From: Novacetimonas cocois | Lineage (GTDB): Bacteria > Pseudomonadota > Alphaproteobacteria > Acetobacterales > Acetobacteraceae | Direction: 5' to 3' | DNA length: 64,000 nt | Assembly: GCF_003311635.1 (NCBI RefSeq) | Contig: NZ_QEXL01000003.1 | Span: 30,989-94,988, forward strand | Shown: positions 54,622-63,294 of the stretch, in pieces | How positions within the stretch are numbered: the stretch's first letter is position 1 | How the letters are laid out: each line of letters begins with the position of its first letter | Made by a program: the position numbers and the translations under genes | Notes under the pieces: model-generated | The model's input: only the letters and a program-made list of their open reading frames with translations | Databases searched by the model: none | Told to the model about the DNA's origin: nothing

Positions 54622-55149
54622 ATGAAAAAAGCCTTGTTTTTTTGCGCCGCGCTATTGTGCTCATCTTCCGCGCTGGCACAGTCGGTCCCGGAAAAGACGG
54701 GCATGAATTCCCTTCTGGGAATGGCGCCCAATACGGCGGATTTCATAAAGGAAGTCGCGATCAGCGACCAGTTTGAAATCCAGTCGAGCCAGCTTGCCCA
54801 GACCGAGCATGTCCCGGCGCTGGAATCATTCGCGGCGCGGATGATTTCCGACCATCAGGAAACATCGGGACAACTGAAGGAAATGGTGCATAGCGGCAAC
54901 CTTCAGGCGGACCTGCCCACAACGCTGGACAGTTCGCACATGTCCATGCTTGACAAGCTCAGGAAACTGCATGGAAACAGTTTCGAGGAGCATTACCGGG
55001 AAGATCAGATCAGCGCCCACCAGACGGCCATTTCGCTTTTCCAGCGTTATGCCGATAATGGAGAAAATACGGAGCTGAAAAACTGGGCCGCCAAGACGCT
55101 GCCGACGCTGAAATCCCATCTGGAAATGGCGCGTAACCTGCCCCACTGA
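54622..55149 (+). CDS. Exported DUF4142 protein
   Basis: A 175-residue protein with a signal peptide (MKKALFFCAALLCSSSALAQ). The helical DUF4142 domain is ferritin-like in pattern (ADFIKEVAISDQFEIQSSQL, FAARMISDHQETSGQLKEM, NWAAKTLPTLKSHLEMARNL). A strong CGGAGGA site precedes the ATG. DUF4142 proteins often occur in stress-related clusters of alphaproteobacteria; no biochemical role can be assigned from sequence. Transcribed alone or with the following small membrane protein (37 bases apart). Confidence 0.85.
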   Translation: MKKALFFCAALLCSSSALAQSVPEKTGMNSLLGMAPNTADFIKEVAISDQFEIQSSQLAQTEHVPALESFAARMISDHQETSGQLKEMVHSGNLQADLPTTLDSSHMSMLDKLRKLHGNSFEEHYREDQISAHQTAISLFQRYADNGENTELKNWAAKTLPTLKSHLEMARNLPH

Positions 55150-55186
55150 ACCGTTTTGATACAGGATTGAAAGGCATGAAGACCAT

Positions 55187-55534
55187 ATGAGGCAGCCCGG
55201 GCCCGGACGCGCGTCATCCGGTGAAACCTTTCATCAGGATTATGAACGGCGGATGGACCTTCTTGTCCGTCGTCTTCCGTCGCGGCTTCAGGCTGTCGTC
55301 CACAGGCTGCGTCGCCCGTCGGCGCGCTGGATACGCATGCCGGTGGGCATCATTCTTGTACCGGCGGGATTCCTTGCCATCCTGCCGGTCTTTGGCCTGT
55401 GGATGACCCCGCTGGGCCTCATGCTGCTGGCGGAGGACGTTCCCCTTCTGCGTCGGGGAATGGCGCGCATTCTGGAATGGATCGAACGGCGCCATCCCGG
55501 CTGGATGGGGCTGCACGAAACGCATCCGGATTAG
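55187..55534 (+). CDS. Small two-helix membrane protein (115 residues)
   Basis: A basic N-terminal half rich in Arg is followed by MPVGIILVPAGFLAILPVFG and LWMTPLGLMLLAEDVPLLRR, a pattern I recognise from small conserved proteobacterial proteins without known function. The C-terminal WIERRHPGW tail is hydrophilic. It lies between the DUF4142 gene and the Kef-type antiporter gene, all on the same strand with short gaps, so it may belong to one unit. The start could be slightly later; there is no strong ribosome-binding site. Confidence 0.68.
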   Translation: MRQPGPGRASSGETFHQDYERRMDLLVRRLPSRLQAVVHRLRRPSARWIRMPVGIILVPAGFLAILPVFGLWMTPLGLMLLAEDVPLLRRGMARILEWIERRHPGWMGLHETHPD

Positions 55535-55579
55535 TCCTGAGGCAGTCTGACATAACCGGTTTCAAGGGATCAGCAGGTC

Positions 55580-57277
55580 ATGCCGCACGGAAGTCCCCTT
55601 GTCACGATCCTTGTCATCGGTCTGGGTCTTGCGTTCATACTGGGGACGATCGCCCACCGGATCGGATGTTCGCTGCTGGTGGCGTATCTGCTGGCCGGGA
55701 TCATCATCGGTCCTTTCACCCCCGGTTTCGTGGCTGATCAGGAACTGGTGCCGCAACTGGCGGAAATTGGCGTCATCCTGCTGATGTTCGGGGTGGGGCT
55801 GCATTTTTCCATCAATGATCTGGTATCCGTGCGCGCGATTGCCATTCCGGGCGCGCTTACGCAGGTGATCCTTTCGACGATATGCGGGATTCTGCTGGCG
55901 CGGGCGCTGGGGTGGTCATGGGGCGGCGGGCTGGTCTTTGGCCTGACGGTCGCGATCGCCAGTACGGTGGTCCTGCTGCGCACCCTGCAGGAACAGAGAC
56001 TGATGGAAAGCCAGCGCGGGCATATCGCCGTGGGCTGGCTGGTCATACAGGACCTGCTGACCGTCATGGTGCTGGTGCTGCTGCCGGTTCTGGCGCCGCT
56101 GCTCAGGCCGGATGCGCCGGCCGGCATGGTCGATCCATGGCGGGTGGCGCTGGCGATCGGGGTGACGATCGGCAAGGTCGTGGCGTTCATCGCGCTCATG
56201 CTGCTGGTGGGGCGGCGGCTGATTCCGATGATGCTGCATTCCGTCGCCCATACCGGATCGCGGGAACTGTTTCGCCTGTGTGTGCTTGCGATTGCGCTGG
56301 GCGTCGCGATGACGGCGACCGAGGTCTTTGGCGTTTCTTTCGCGCTGGGGGCGTTTGTTGCAGGCATGGTCCTGAGTGAATCGCCACTTTCGCAGCACGC
56401 GGCCGCGGAAACGCTGCCGCTGCGCGATGCGTTCGCGGTGCTGTTCTTCATTTCCGTGGGCATGCTGTTCAATCCGGGGATCATGCTGCACGACCCCCTG
56501 CCCCTGCTGGCGACGCTTGGGGTCATCATGATCGCCACCCCGGCGATCACGGTCATCATCCTGCGCTGCCTGCGCCAGTCGTGGCAGACTGCTCTTGGCG
56601 TTGGCGCGGGACTGGCCCAGATCGGGGAGTTTTCCTTTATCTTGGCCGCCCTTGGGGTGCAGTCCGGGCTGCTGGCGCAGCGCGCGCACGATCTGGTGCT
56701 GGGGGCGTCGATCGTATCGATCCTGCTCAACCCTGTCGTCATTGCGATCGTCAACCAGATCAATGCCATGCTCGACCGGCGCGAATGGCTGCGGATGGGA
56801 CAGGAAGGCCGCGACGGAAGCATGGCGATGCTGCATGACCATGCCGTGCTGATCGGGTACGGGCGTGTCGGCTCCCTCGTGGCGGAAGGACTGCGCGCGC
56901 GTCATGTCCCGCTGCTGGTGATCGAGGCGGGGGATACCCGTGTCCATGCGCTGAATGAGCGGGGGATCTCGGTGCTGCTGGGCAATGCGGCCGATCCGGG
57001 GCTTCTTCCCCTCGCCGGGCTGGATCGCGCGCGCATCCTGATCGTCGCCATTCCCGATGCGTTCGAGGCCGGGGAAATCATACAGCAGGCGCGAGGCCTC
57101 AGCCCCCAGCTTGATATCGTCGCCCGGGCGCATTTCGACAGCGCCGCCGACTACCTTTCCGAATATGGCGCCAGCCTGGTCATCATGGGCGAACGTGAAA
57201 TCGCCCGCGCCATGCTGGATTACGCCACCCGTGACGAGGCCGCAGCGCCCGTGCGCGACGCGTCTCCATCCAGCTGA
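55580..57277 (+). CDS. Kef/YbaL-type CPA2 cation:proton antiporter with TrkA-N domain
   Basis: A 565-residue inner-membrane antiporter or ligand-gated K+ efflux protein. About 12 helices occupy residues 1-395 (LLVAYLLAGIIIGPFTPGF, FGVSFALGAFVAGMVLSES), then a cytosolic NAD-binding TrkA-N domain (VLIGYGRVGSLVAEGL, near 425-540). The soluble domain lacks the TrkA-C part. It would control K+ or pH during osmotic or electrophile stress. The GH15 gene starts ten bases downstream. Confidence 0.9.
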   Translation: MPHGSPLVTILVIGLGLAFILGTIAHRIGCSLLVAYLLAGIIIGPFTPGFVADQELVPQLAEIGVILLMFGVGLHFSINDLVSVRAIAIPGALTQVILSTICGILLARALGWSWGGGLVFGLTVAIASTVVLLRTLQEQRLMESQRGHIAVGWLVIQDLLTVMVLVLLPVLAPLLRPDAPAGMVDPWRVALAIGVTIGKVVAFIALMLLVGRRLIPMMLHSVAHTGSRELFRLCVLAIALGVAMTATEVFGVSFALGAFVAGMVLSESPLSQHAAAETLPLRDAFAVLFFISVGMLFNPGIMLHDPLPLLATLGVIMIATPAITVIILRCLRQSWQTALGVGAGLAQIGEFSFILAALGVQSGLLAQRAHDLVLGASIVSILLNPVVIAIVNQINAMLDRREWLRMGQEGRDGSMAMLHDHAVLIGYGRVGSLVAEGLRARHVPLLVIEAGDTRVHALNERGISVLLGNAADPGLLPLAGLDRARILIVAIPDAFEAGEIIQQARGLSPQLDIVARAHFDSAADYLSEYGASLVIMGEREIARAMLDYATRDEAAAPVRDASPSS

Positions 57278-57286
57278 GGGCCATGC

Positions 57287-59182
57287 ATGTCGCCTGTTTC
57301 AGTCACCTCGCGCCGGATTGAGGATTATGCGATGATCGGCTCCACCCACAGCGCAGCACTGGTGCATCGCAACGGCACGATCGAGTGGCTGTGCATGCCG
57401 CGTTTCGATTCCGAGGCGATATTTGCCTCCCTTCTGGGGACCCCGGAAAATGGCGAATGGGTCCTGCGCGCAACCGACCCGACGGCCCGCATTTCCCGCC
57501 GTTACGTGCCGGACACGATGATTCTGGAAACCACGATCGAAACGCCGCAGGGGCGTGCCGTGGTGCAGGATTTCATGCCCACGCCGGTCGATGGCGACCT
57601 GCATGAGCTGATCCGCATCATTCGGGGGATCGAGGGAACGGTAAGTTTTTCGGCCGAGCTGCGCCTGCGCTTCAATTACGGGGAATGGATCCCCTGGGTA
57701 GAACGGCGCGAGGGGGCGATATTCGCTTTCGCGGGGCCGGACGCGATCCGCCTGAGCAGCAGCGTGGACCTGAGCAACGCCAATTTCTCCACCACTTCGG
57801 ATTTCACCATCGTCGCGGGGCAGAGCGTTGCGACGACGCTGGAGTGGTTTCCATCCCACAAGATCCCGCCCATGCCGCGCGATCCCTATGCCCTGCTGCG
57901 CCATACCGAGGCACAGGGACGGCTATGGGCCTCGCAATGCACGTATGAAGGCCCCTATGCGGAAAACGTGCGCCGGTCGCTCATGACGCTCAAGGCGCTT
58001 ACCTATCATCCGACGGGGGGCATTGTCGCCGCCCCGACCACTTCCCTGCCCGAAGATCCAGGGGGCAGCCGCAACTGGGATTATCGGTACTGCTGGCTGC
58101 GCGATGCGGTCTGGACGCTGCATGCCCTGACCGTTTCCGGATACATGGAGGAAGCAAGCGCGTGGCGCTGGTGGCTGATGCGGGCGACGGCGGGGGCGCC
58201 GGACGGGTTGCAGATAATGTACGGGCTGCATGGGGAACGCCGCCTGACGGAAACGACGCTGGACCATCTGGCGGGATATGAAAACAGCCGTCCGGTGCGC
58301 ATTGGCAATGCCGCCCACGGACAGCTGCAGCTGGATGTCTATGGATCGCTGCTGGGGGCGTTCGACGCGGCGCGGCGTGACGGGCTGCCCGACATGGACG
58401 CGATATGGCCGCTCCAGCGTTCCATCGCCGATCGCCTGCTGGTGTTGTGGCGGGAACCGGATTCCAGCCTGTGGGAAATTCGCGGCCCCAAGCAGCATTT
58501 CGTCTATTCCAAGATGATGTGCTGGTTCGCATTCGACCGGACCATCGCCAGCGCCGTGGATTTCGGGCTGGAAGGTCCGATCGACACATGGCGGCAGGCG
58601 CGCGAGGAAATCCATGCCCAGGTCTGTGAAAAAGGATTCGACAGAGAAAGCAACAGTTTCGTGCAGTATTACGGGGCGGATCGCGTCGATGCTTCCCTGC
58701 TGCAGATTCCGCTGCTTGGCTTCCTGCCCGCCGATGACCCGCGCGTGCAGGGCACGGTCGCGCGGATCGAACGCGAACTGCTGCATAACAACGTCGTCTA
58801 CCGCTACCTTCCCGAAGGGGTGCGCGCCGACGGGCTGGAAGGCCGAGAGGGCGCCTTCCTTGCCTGCAGTTTCTGGCTGTGTGACGCCTATATCATGTCC
58901 CGCCGCATGGATGAGGCCCGTGCCCTGTTCGAGCGCCTGCTGACCTATGGCAATGATCTGGGCCTGTTTTCCGAGGAATATGATCCCGTCGCGCGGCGGC
59001 AGCTGGGCAATTTTCCGCAGGCGTTCAGTCATTTCGCCCTTGTCCACACCGCCCACATGCTGGCCGGGGGCGTCATAGACGCCAGTGGTGCAGGAAAAAA
59101 CAGGGCGCGCACGCAGGCCCTGCCTGCCGGGCCGGACCAACGCCGCCTGTTTTCGGTTGGGGGTTCGCGCGACGGCCGATAG
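57287..59182 (+). CDS. Glycoside hydrolase family 15 (glucoamylase or trehalase)
   Basis: A 631-residue GH15 enzyme without signal peptide, so cytosolic. The N-terminal beta domain begins with RIEDYAMIGSTHSAALV and IEWLCMPRFDS; the (alpha/alpha)6 barrel has GGSRNWDYRYCWLRDAVWTLHAL (first catalytic region) and EGREGAFLACSFWLCDAYI (catalytic Glu region). Bacterial proteins of this form include both glucoamylases acting on maltodextrin and trehalases; the sequence does not let me decide. Either activity fits the glucan/trehalose operon 4 kb upstream. It follows the antiporter gene by nine bases. Confidence 0.88.
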   Translation: MSPVSVTSRRIEDYAMIGSTHSAALVHRNGTIEWLCMPRFDSEAIFASLLGTPENGEWVLRATDPTARISRRYVPDTMILETTIETPQGRAVVQDFMPTPVDGDLHELIRIIRGIEGTVSFSAELRLRFNYGEWIPWVERREGAIFAFAGPDAIRLSSSVDLSNANFSTTSDFTIVAGQSVATTLEWFPSHKIPPMPRDPYALLRHTEAQGRLWASQCTYEGPYAENVRRSLMTLKALTYHPTGGIVAAPTTSLPEDPGGSRNWDYRYCWLRDAVWTLHALTVSGYMEEASAWRWWLMRATAGAPDGLQIMYGLHGERRLTETTLDHLAGYENSRPVRIGNAAHGQLQLDVYGSLLGAFDAARRDGLPDMDAIWPLQRSIADRLLVLWREPDSSLWEIRGPKQHFVYSKMMCWFAFDRTIASAVDFGLEGPIDTWRQAREEIHAQVCEKGFDRESNSFVQYYGADRVDASLLQIPLLGFLPADDPRVQGTVARIERELLHNNVVYRYLPEGVRADGLEGREGAFLACSFWLCDAYIMSRRMDEARALFERLLTYGNDLGLFSEEYDPVARRQLGNFPQAFSHFALVHTAHMLAGGVIDASGAGKNRARTQALPAGPDQRRLFSVGGSRDGR

Positions 59183-59192
59183 GATCGTGACC

Positions 59193-60020
59193 ATGCCCCA
59201 TGTCCATTCCCTTTACATATATCCTGTCAAAAGCCTGCATCGTTGCGCCGTGCAATCGTTCAGGGTGGACCCGTGGGGACCATGCGGGGATCGCCGCTGG
59301 GTCGTGACGGATGCAACCGGGAAGTTCCTGACGCAGCGCCATCATCCCCGCATGGCCACGCTGATGGTGCAGCCCATGGAGGGCGGACTTGTCATCAGCA
59401 ATGGACGGATGGAGGATCTTCGCATCACGTTCCCATCGCCGGATGCCCCCGTCCTCAACGTCGAGGTCTGGGGCGACAGGGTGCAGGCCCATGATGCGGG
59501 AGAGGATGCTGCCGGGTGGCTGTCGCAGGCGCTGGGGCACGGGTGCCGGCTGGCGTTCATGCGCGATCCCCGGTCCGCGCGGCTGAAGGATGCGGTGGGT
59601 ATCTATCCCGTATCGTTCGCGGATGGCTTTCCCCTGCTGCTGGCGGCGACATCCTCCCTTGCCGATCTGAACGCAAGGATGAACCATCCGGTGCCGATGG
59701 AACGCTTTCGCCCCAACATCGTGATTGCCGGGTCGGAGCCCTGGGAAGAGGATACATGGCGGCGTATCCGGATCGGCGCGGTGGAACTTTCCGTCGCAAA
59801 GGCCTGTAGCCGGTGCAAGGTGACGACCGTGGATCAGGAAACGGGCGAGATCCCCGAAAAGGGAGAACCGTTACGCACGCTTGCAGGGTTTCGCCACGTG
59901 GCGGATGGCATCATGTTCGGACAGAATGCCCTCGTCCGGCAGGAGGGCGTCATTGCGGTAGGCGATGAGGTCGTTATTGTGGAACGGGGATCCTCCAATC
60001 TCGGACCTCCGGCGTCCTGA
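59193..60020 (+). CDS. MOSC domain protein (YcbX-like)
   Basis: A 275-residue protein with the N-terminal MOSC barrel (LYIYPVKSLHRCAV, DRRWVVTDATGKFLTQR) and the C-terminal MOSC domain, whose conserved Cys lies in ACSRCKVTTVDQETGE. Such proteins bind molybdenum cofactor and reduce N-hydroxylated compounds such as base analogues with a flavoreductase partner. The usual C-terminal ferredoxin domain of E. coli YcbX is missing. The ATG at 59193 follows AGGA, just after the GH15 stop. Confidence 0.86.
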   Translation: MPHVHSLYIYPVKSLHRCAVQSFRVDPWGPCGDRRWVVTDATGKFLTQRHHPRMATLMVQPMEGGLVISNGRMEDLRITFPSPDAPVLNVEVWGDRVQAHDAGEDAAGWLSQALGHGCRLAFMRDPRSARLKDAVGIYPVSFADGFPLLLAATSSLADLNARMNHPVPMERFRPNIVIAGSEPWEEDTWRRIRIGAVELSVAKACSRCKVTTVDQETGEIPEKGEPLRTLAGFRHVADGIMFGQNALVRQEGVIAVGDEVVIVERGSSNLGPPAS

Positions 60021-60063
60021 CTTTCGCTGATGCCGCCTTTCCCCAATATGGACGGAGATGCCC

Positions 60064-61065
60064 ATGACTTCCCTTTCTGTCCTTGACCTGTCCCTGATTA
60101 CCCGTGGCGGCAGCGTGGCTGGCGCGCTTGCCAACAGTGTCGATCTGGCGCGCCTTGCGGAACGGCTGGGGTATCATCGCTACTGGCTGGCGGAACATCA
60201 TGCCATGCCCGGCATCGCTTCGACCGCGACGGCGGTGGTGATCGGCCATATTGCTGGCGCCACACGGCATATCCGTGTCGGCGCGGGCGGGATCATGCTG
60301 CCCAATCATTCCCCGCTGGCCGTGGCGGAGGCCTTTGGCACGCTGGAAAGCCTTTATCCGGGGCGCATAGACCTCGGGCTGGGTCGTGCGCCGGGATCGG
60401 ACCAGGCCACGATGCGCGCCCTGCGTCGCGATCCGGCTGCGGCGGACCGCTTTCCCGCGGATGTTCAGGAGGTCCTGCGTTATCTCGGCCCGGTGGAGAC
60501 AGGACAGCGCGTGGTCGCCATTCCCGGCGCAGGGCTGGACGTGCCGGTCTGGCTGCTGGGATCATCGCTGTTTTCCGCGCACCTTGCGGCCCAGCTGGGG
60601 TTGCCATTCGCGTTTGCCGCCCATTTCGCCCCCGCGATGATGGAGGAAGCTGTCGCCCTTTACAGGCACGCCTTTGTCCCGTCGCGATACCTGCAGGCAC
60701 CCCATGTCATGTTGTGCGTCAACGTCATTGCCGCCGATGACGATGCGACGGCCGCGCTGCTGTTCACCTCGCTTGAACAGTATTTCGTGGCGCTGCGTTC
60801 CGGCCGGCCCACGGCATTCCCGCCGCCGGACGCGCACCTGCAATATGATCCCGCCCAACGGGCCATGCTGGAACAGGTCCTGCGTTACACGTTTCATGGC
60901 GGGATGGAACGCGTAAGCCAGTCCCTGACGGATTTCATGCGGCGCCATCGCCCCGACGAACTGATGGTGGCGATGCCGATATACGATCATGCCGCCCGAC
61001 GCCACTCACTGTCCCTGCTGAAGGGGCTGTGGGATGGGGTGGAAACGGACGCCATGACGGGTTAG
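60064..61065 (+). CDS. Luciferase-like (LLM class) flavin-dependent oxidoreductase
   Basis: A 333-residue TIM-barrel flavoprotein of the YhbW-like subgroup. [41 protein letters not shown] and [14 protein letters not shown] are the conserved segments. It would use reduced flavin to oxidise an unknown organic substrate. Two ATGs lie at 60058 and 60064; the second has GGAG at proper spacing, so I start there. It is 43 bases behind the MOSC gene. Confidence 0.9.
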   Translation: MTSLSVLDLSLITRGGSVAGALANSVDLARLAERLGYHRYWLAEHHAMPGIASTATAVVIGHIAGATRHIRVGAGGIMLPNHSPLAVAEAFGTLESLYPGRIDLGLGRAPGSDQATMRALRRDPAAADRFPADVQEVLRYLGPVETGQRVVAIPGAGLDVPVWLLGSSLFSAHLAAQLGLPFAFAAHFAPAMMEEAVALYRHAFVPSRYLQAPHVMLCVNVIAADDDATAALLFTSLEQYFVALRSGRPTAFPPPDAHLQYDPAQRAMLEQVLRYTFHGGMERVSQSLTDFMRRHRPDELMVAMPIYDHAARRHSLSLLKGLWDGVETDAMTG

Positions 61066-61145
61066 CTGGATTTCCTGTCATGAAACCCTGCTTTCGTTCA
61101 CACGCTTCATGAAACAGGTCTCAGGAGAAAGAAGGAGGGAGTGTC

Positions 61146-61313
61146 ATGGATTTCCCCCTCTGCGTGCATGCAGAAAACATGTCACTGTTTCATTGGGTAA
61201 GGCGTGAACTGCATGCCTGCTTCGATTTCATCATACATGAACCGCCACCCCGCGAGATGCTGATGCTGATCGACGGTCTGGAACAGACGCATGGCGTCCA
61301 GAATATGCTGTAG
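61146..61313 (+). CDS. NepR-like small anti-sigma factor candidate (55 residues)
   Basis: A short gene with an excellent ribosome-binding site (AAGGAGGGAG, 61131-61140). The core, VRRELHACFDFIIHEPPP then REMLMLIDGLEQTHG, matches the NepR pattern LRxxYDxxxxEPxPxxxLxLLxxL: two amphipathic helices joined by the EPxP turn. NepR sequesters the general-stress sigma factor EcfG until phosphorylated PhyR displaces it. Here no phyR or ecfG adjoins it, so it would be an orphan copy. A hairpin with a T run follows it. The call rests on pattern only and the sequence is short. Confidence 0.58.
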   Translation: MDFPLCVHAENMSLFHWVRRELHACFDFIIHEPPPREMLMLIDGLEQTHGVQNML

Positions 61314-61378
61314 AAGGGAACCTCCGGACACGGCCGCGCCGCATGGTGCGCCTGGAGGATTCCGGAAAATCCGTATTG

Positions 61379-61419
61379 GAAAATTCCTGTAATTATAAGG
61401 AATTTTCATGAATATTTTT
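61379..61419 (+). terminator. Terminator candidate after the NepR-like gene
   Basis: GAAAATTCCT pairs perfectly with 61398-61407 over a 9-base loop, followed by ATTTTTT, 66 bases after the stop. Confidence 0.5.
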
Positions 61420-61575
61420 TCATAAATTTCGGAAATGTTGCCTTCCCGGAAAAAGCGGTATCCGAAAACTTTTTTTATTTTTCATTCGTGTAATTGTTTT
61501 CAGACAATCCCATGACGGATCATTTTCCCCATTTTTCTTCATCAAGATGTGCCAGCAGGTCAACGCCCAGCGTTG

Positions 61576-62340
61576 TCAGCCGATCAAGCAGTTTTTCCCT
61601 GTTTGCGGGGAACATAGTCGCGGGTCGGCATTCGCGACGCCCCTGACGGCAATTTCATTGATCTCAAGGGGAAAATTGATGCTGGCACCGTCAAATTTCA
61701 CCGTTGCAAAACCATTGACCGGCATCCCCATGAACGGGGGCGGAACAGCAGGGCCGGGGACCAGATCCTGACGGACAAGGTCGGGAAACAGCGCCATGGC
61801 AATACTTGCCAGCGGATTACCCCCATGACCGGCGGAGCGTTTCGCCGTATCGGCGTCTTCCATCACATCGGGCAACATCCCTGCTGCGATGCTCCACAGA
61901 TATACGCACGGGATCACGACCCCATGTTGTTGCCGCAGGGCCAGCGTGACATCATGAATGGCCTGCGCATTTCCGCCATGACCATTGAAGATCACGATAC
62001 GTGTCAGTCCCTGCCGCACAAGACAGGACATCATGTCCGTCAGGACGGCGCGCAGGGTGGATTGCCGCAACGCGATGCCGCCAATCATGCTCCCGAAAAA
62101 ATCCGCCCCGCCATATGGCAGCACGGGCGCGACATAGGTGGCGATGCCACGGTCCGTCGCCGCCGTTGCCACGCGCCACGCCACGGCGTCCGCGCACATG
62201 TAATCGCCCATCGGCGCGAAGGGGCCCTGATCCTCATGACTGCCAAGGGGCAGGATGATGACAGGATTGCGCGACAGCACGTCGCGTGCCTCTTCTCCGG
62301 TCAGTTCGCCAAGACACGTCTTTGTGGGCATTTCATTCAT
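61576..62340 (-). CDS. Creatininase-family amidohydrolase with probable C-terminal frameshift
   Basis: A 254-residue open frame of the creatininase/MftE family, metal-dependent hydrolases of cyclic or linear amides. Conserved: PVIILPLGSHEDQGPFAPMGDY, FNGHGGNAQAIHD and INFPLEINEIAVRGVANADP. The usual EQHGPHLP metal block reads EDQGPFAP, so a metal His is replaced by Gln. At about 61621 the frame changes character: it ends after an unrelated tail (LCSPQTGKNCLIG). The adjacent frame instead gives FPANREKLLDRLTTLGVDLL and continues to a stop at 61520, a typical family C-terminus. One missing base would explain this. Either a recent frameshift or a sequencing error. ATG at 62340. Confidence 0.72.
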   Translation of the reverse strand: MNEMPTKTCLGELTGEEARDVLSRNPVIILPLGSHEDQGPFAPMGDYMCADAVAWRVATAATDRGIATYVAPVLPYGGADFFGSMIGGIALRQSTLRAVLTDMMSCLVRQGLTRIVIFNGHGGNAQAIHDVTLALRQQHGVVIPCVYLWSIAAGMLPDVMEDADTAKRSAGHGGNPLASIAMALFPDLVRQDLVPGPAVPPPFMGMPVNGFATVKFDGASINFPLEINEIAVRGVANADPRLCSPQTGKNCLIG

Positions 62341-62684
62341 TGTGCGTGGATCCTGATGATGTAATCGTTCTGGAAATACTTCTGATGGAATCCTGTTTTC
62401 AGGAAAAATAACGGATGTTCTGATGATATCCTGTAACATGTGCATGGAAAAACTGATCCCCACATTTACACGGATTTCCGGAAGATTGCCATATGCGCCG
62501 TGATTTTCCGCTTCTTCCGTGATCTGAGGGATGGTCAATGTTGTCCCGTAATGTGGAGGGTCTGAGGGATGAAAGATCCTGCACATGAATAACCATGAAA
62601 CATAGTTATTTTAAGAATATCGTTTGTGAAGTAATTGTCATGAAAACCAGATATTACCCATGTAACCATTGCAGGTGATCCCTC
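62341..62684. other. Divergent intergenic region
   Basis: About 340 bases between the creatininase-family and nitroreductase starts. AT-rich from 62590 to 62660. No supported gene or clear dyad; it must hold both promoters. Confidence 0.45.
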
Positions 62685-63290
62685 ATGACCGAAGCCCCCG
62701 AACGCCATTCTGATACCGACGTCGATCGCCTTATCCTCGATCGCTGGTCCCCCCGCGCCTTTACGCCCGCCCCCATCACGGAAGCCGAGCTTCTTTCCTT
62801 TCTGGATGCAGGCCGGTGGGCGCCTTCGGCCTATAATTCCCAGCCATGGCGCTTCATATACGCACGTCGCGATACCCCGGACTGGGAACGGTTCCTGTCA
62901 TGGCTGATCCCGTTCAACCATGCCTGGGCGCAGAATGCGTCGGCGCTGGTCTATGTCGCGTCGCATACGGTCATGGGCGGAGGCAGGGCGGAGCCCGTTC
63001 CCTCCCCCACCCACGCGTTTGACGCGGGTGCCGCGACCGTGCTGGTGCAACTGCAACTGAGCCGGGCAGGATGGGCCGGCCATCCCATCAGCGGGTTTGA
63101 CCATGACCTTGCGCGTTCGGGCCTTGAGCTTCCCGAAGACCATGCCCTCAACGCCGCCCTTGTCATAGGCCGGCAGGGCGAGGCGGAGATATTGCCCGAC
63201 TCCCTGCGGGCGCGTGAGGCCCCCTCCACCCGCCGTCCTCTTTCAGAACTTGTCTTCGCGGGACGGTTCCGCGTTCGGGACCCGGACTGA
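62685..63290 (+). CDS. Nitroreductase-family protein
   Basis: A 201-residue FMN-dependent NAD(P)H oxidoreductase. The family start is ILDRWSPRAFTPAPI, followed by DAGRWAPSAYNSQPWRFIY, the FMN-binding block, and GAATVLVQLQLSRAGWAGHPI in the dimer interface. Substrates of such proteins range from nitroaromatics to quinones; the exact one is open. Start at the ATG 62685 with AGGTGA upstream. It converges on rarA, with only four bases between the two genes. Confidence 0.9.
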   Translation: MTEAPERHSDTDVDRLILDRWSPRAFTPAPITEAELLSFLDAGRWAPSAYNSQPWRFIYARRDTPDWERFLSWLIPFNHAWAQNASALVYVASHTVMGGGRAEPVPSPTHAFDAGAATVLVQLQLSRAGWAGHPISGFDHDLARSGLELPEDHALNAALVIGRQGEAEILPDSLRAREAPSTRRPLSELVFAGRFRVRDPD

Positions 63291-63294
63291 ATGG

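Noticed and set aside
61182-61409. A 75-residue minus-strand open frame opposite the NepR-like gene
   Set aside because: No ribosome-binding site, and it also crosses the terminator-like stem; the plus-strand frame has a far better start signal and a family pattern.
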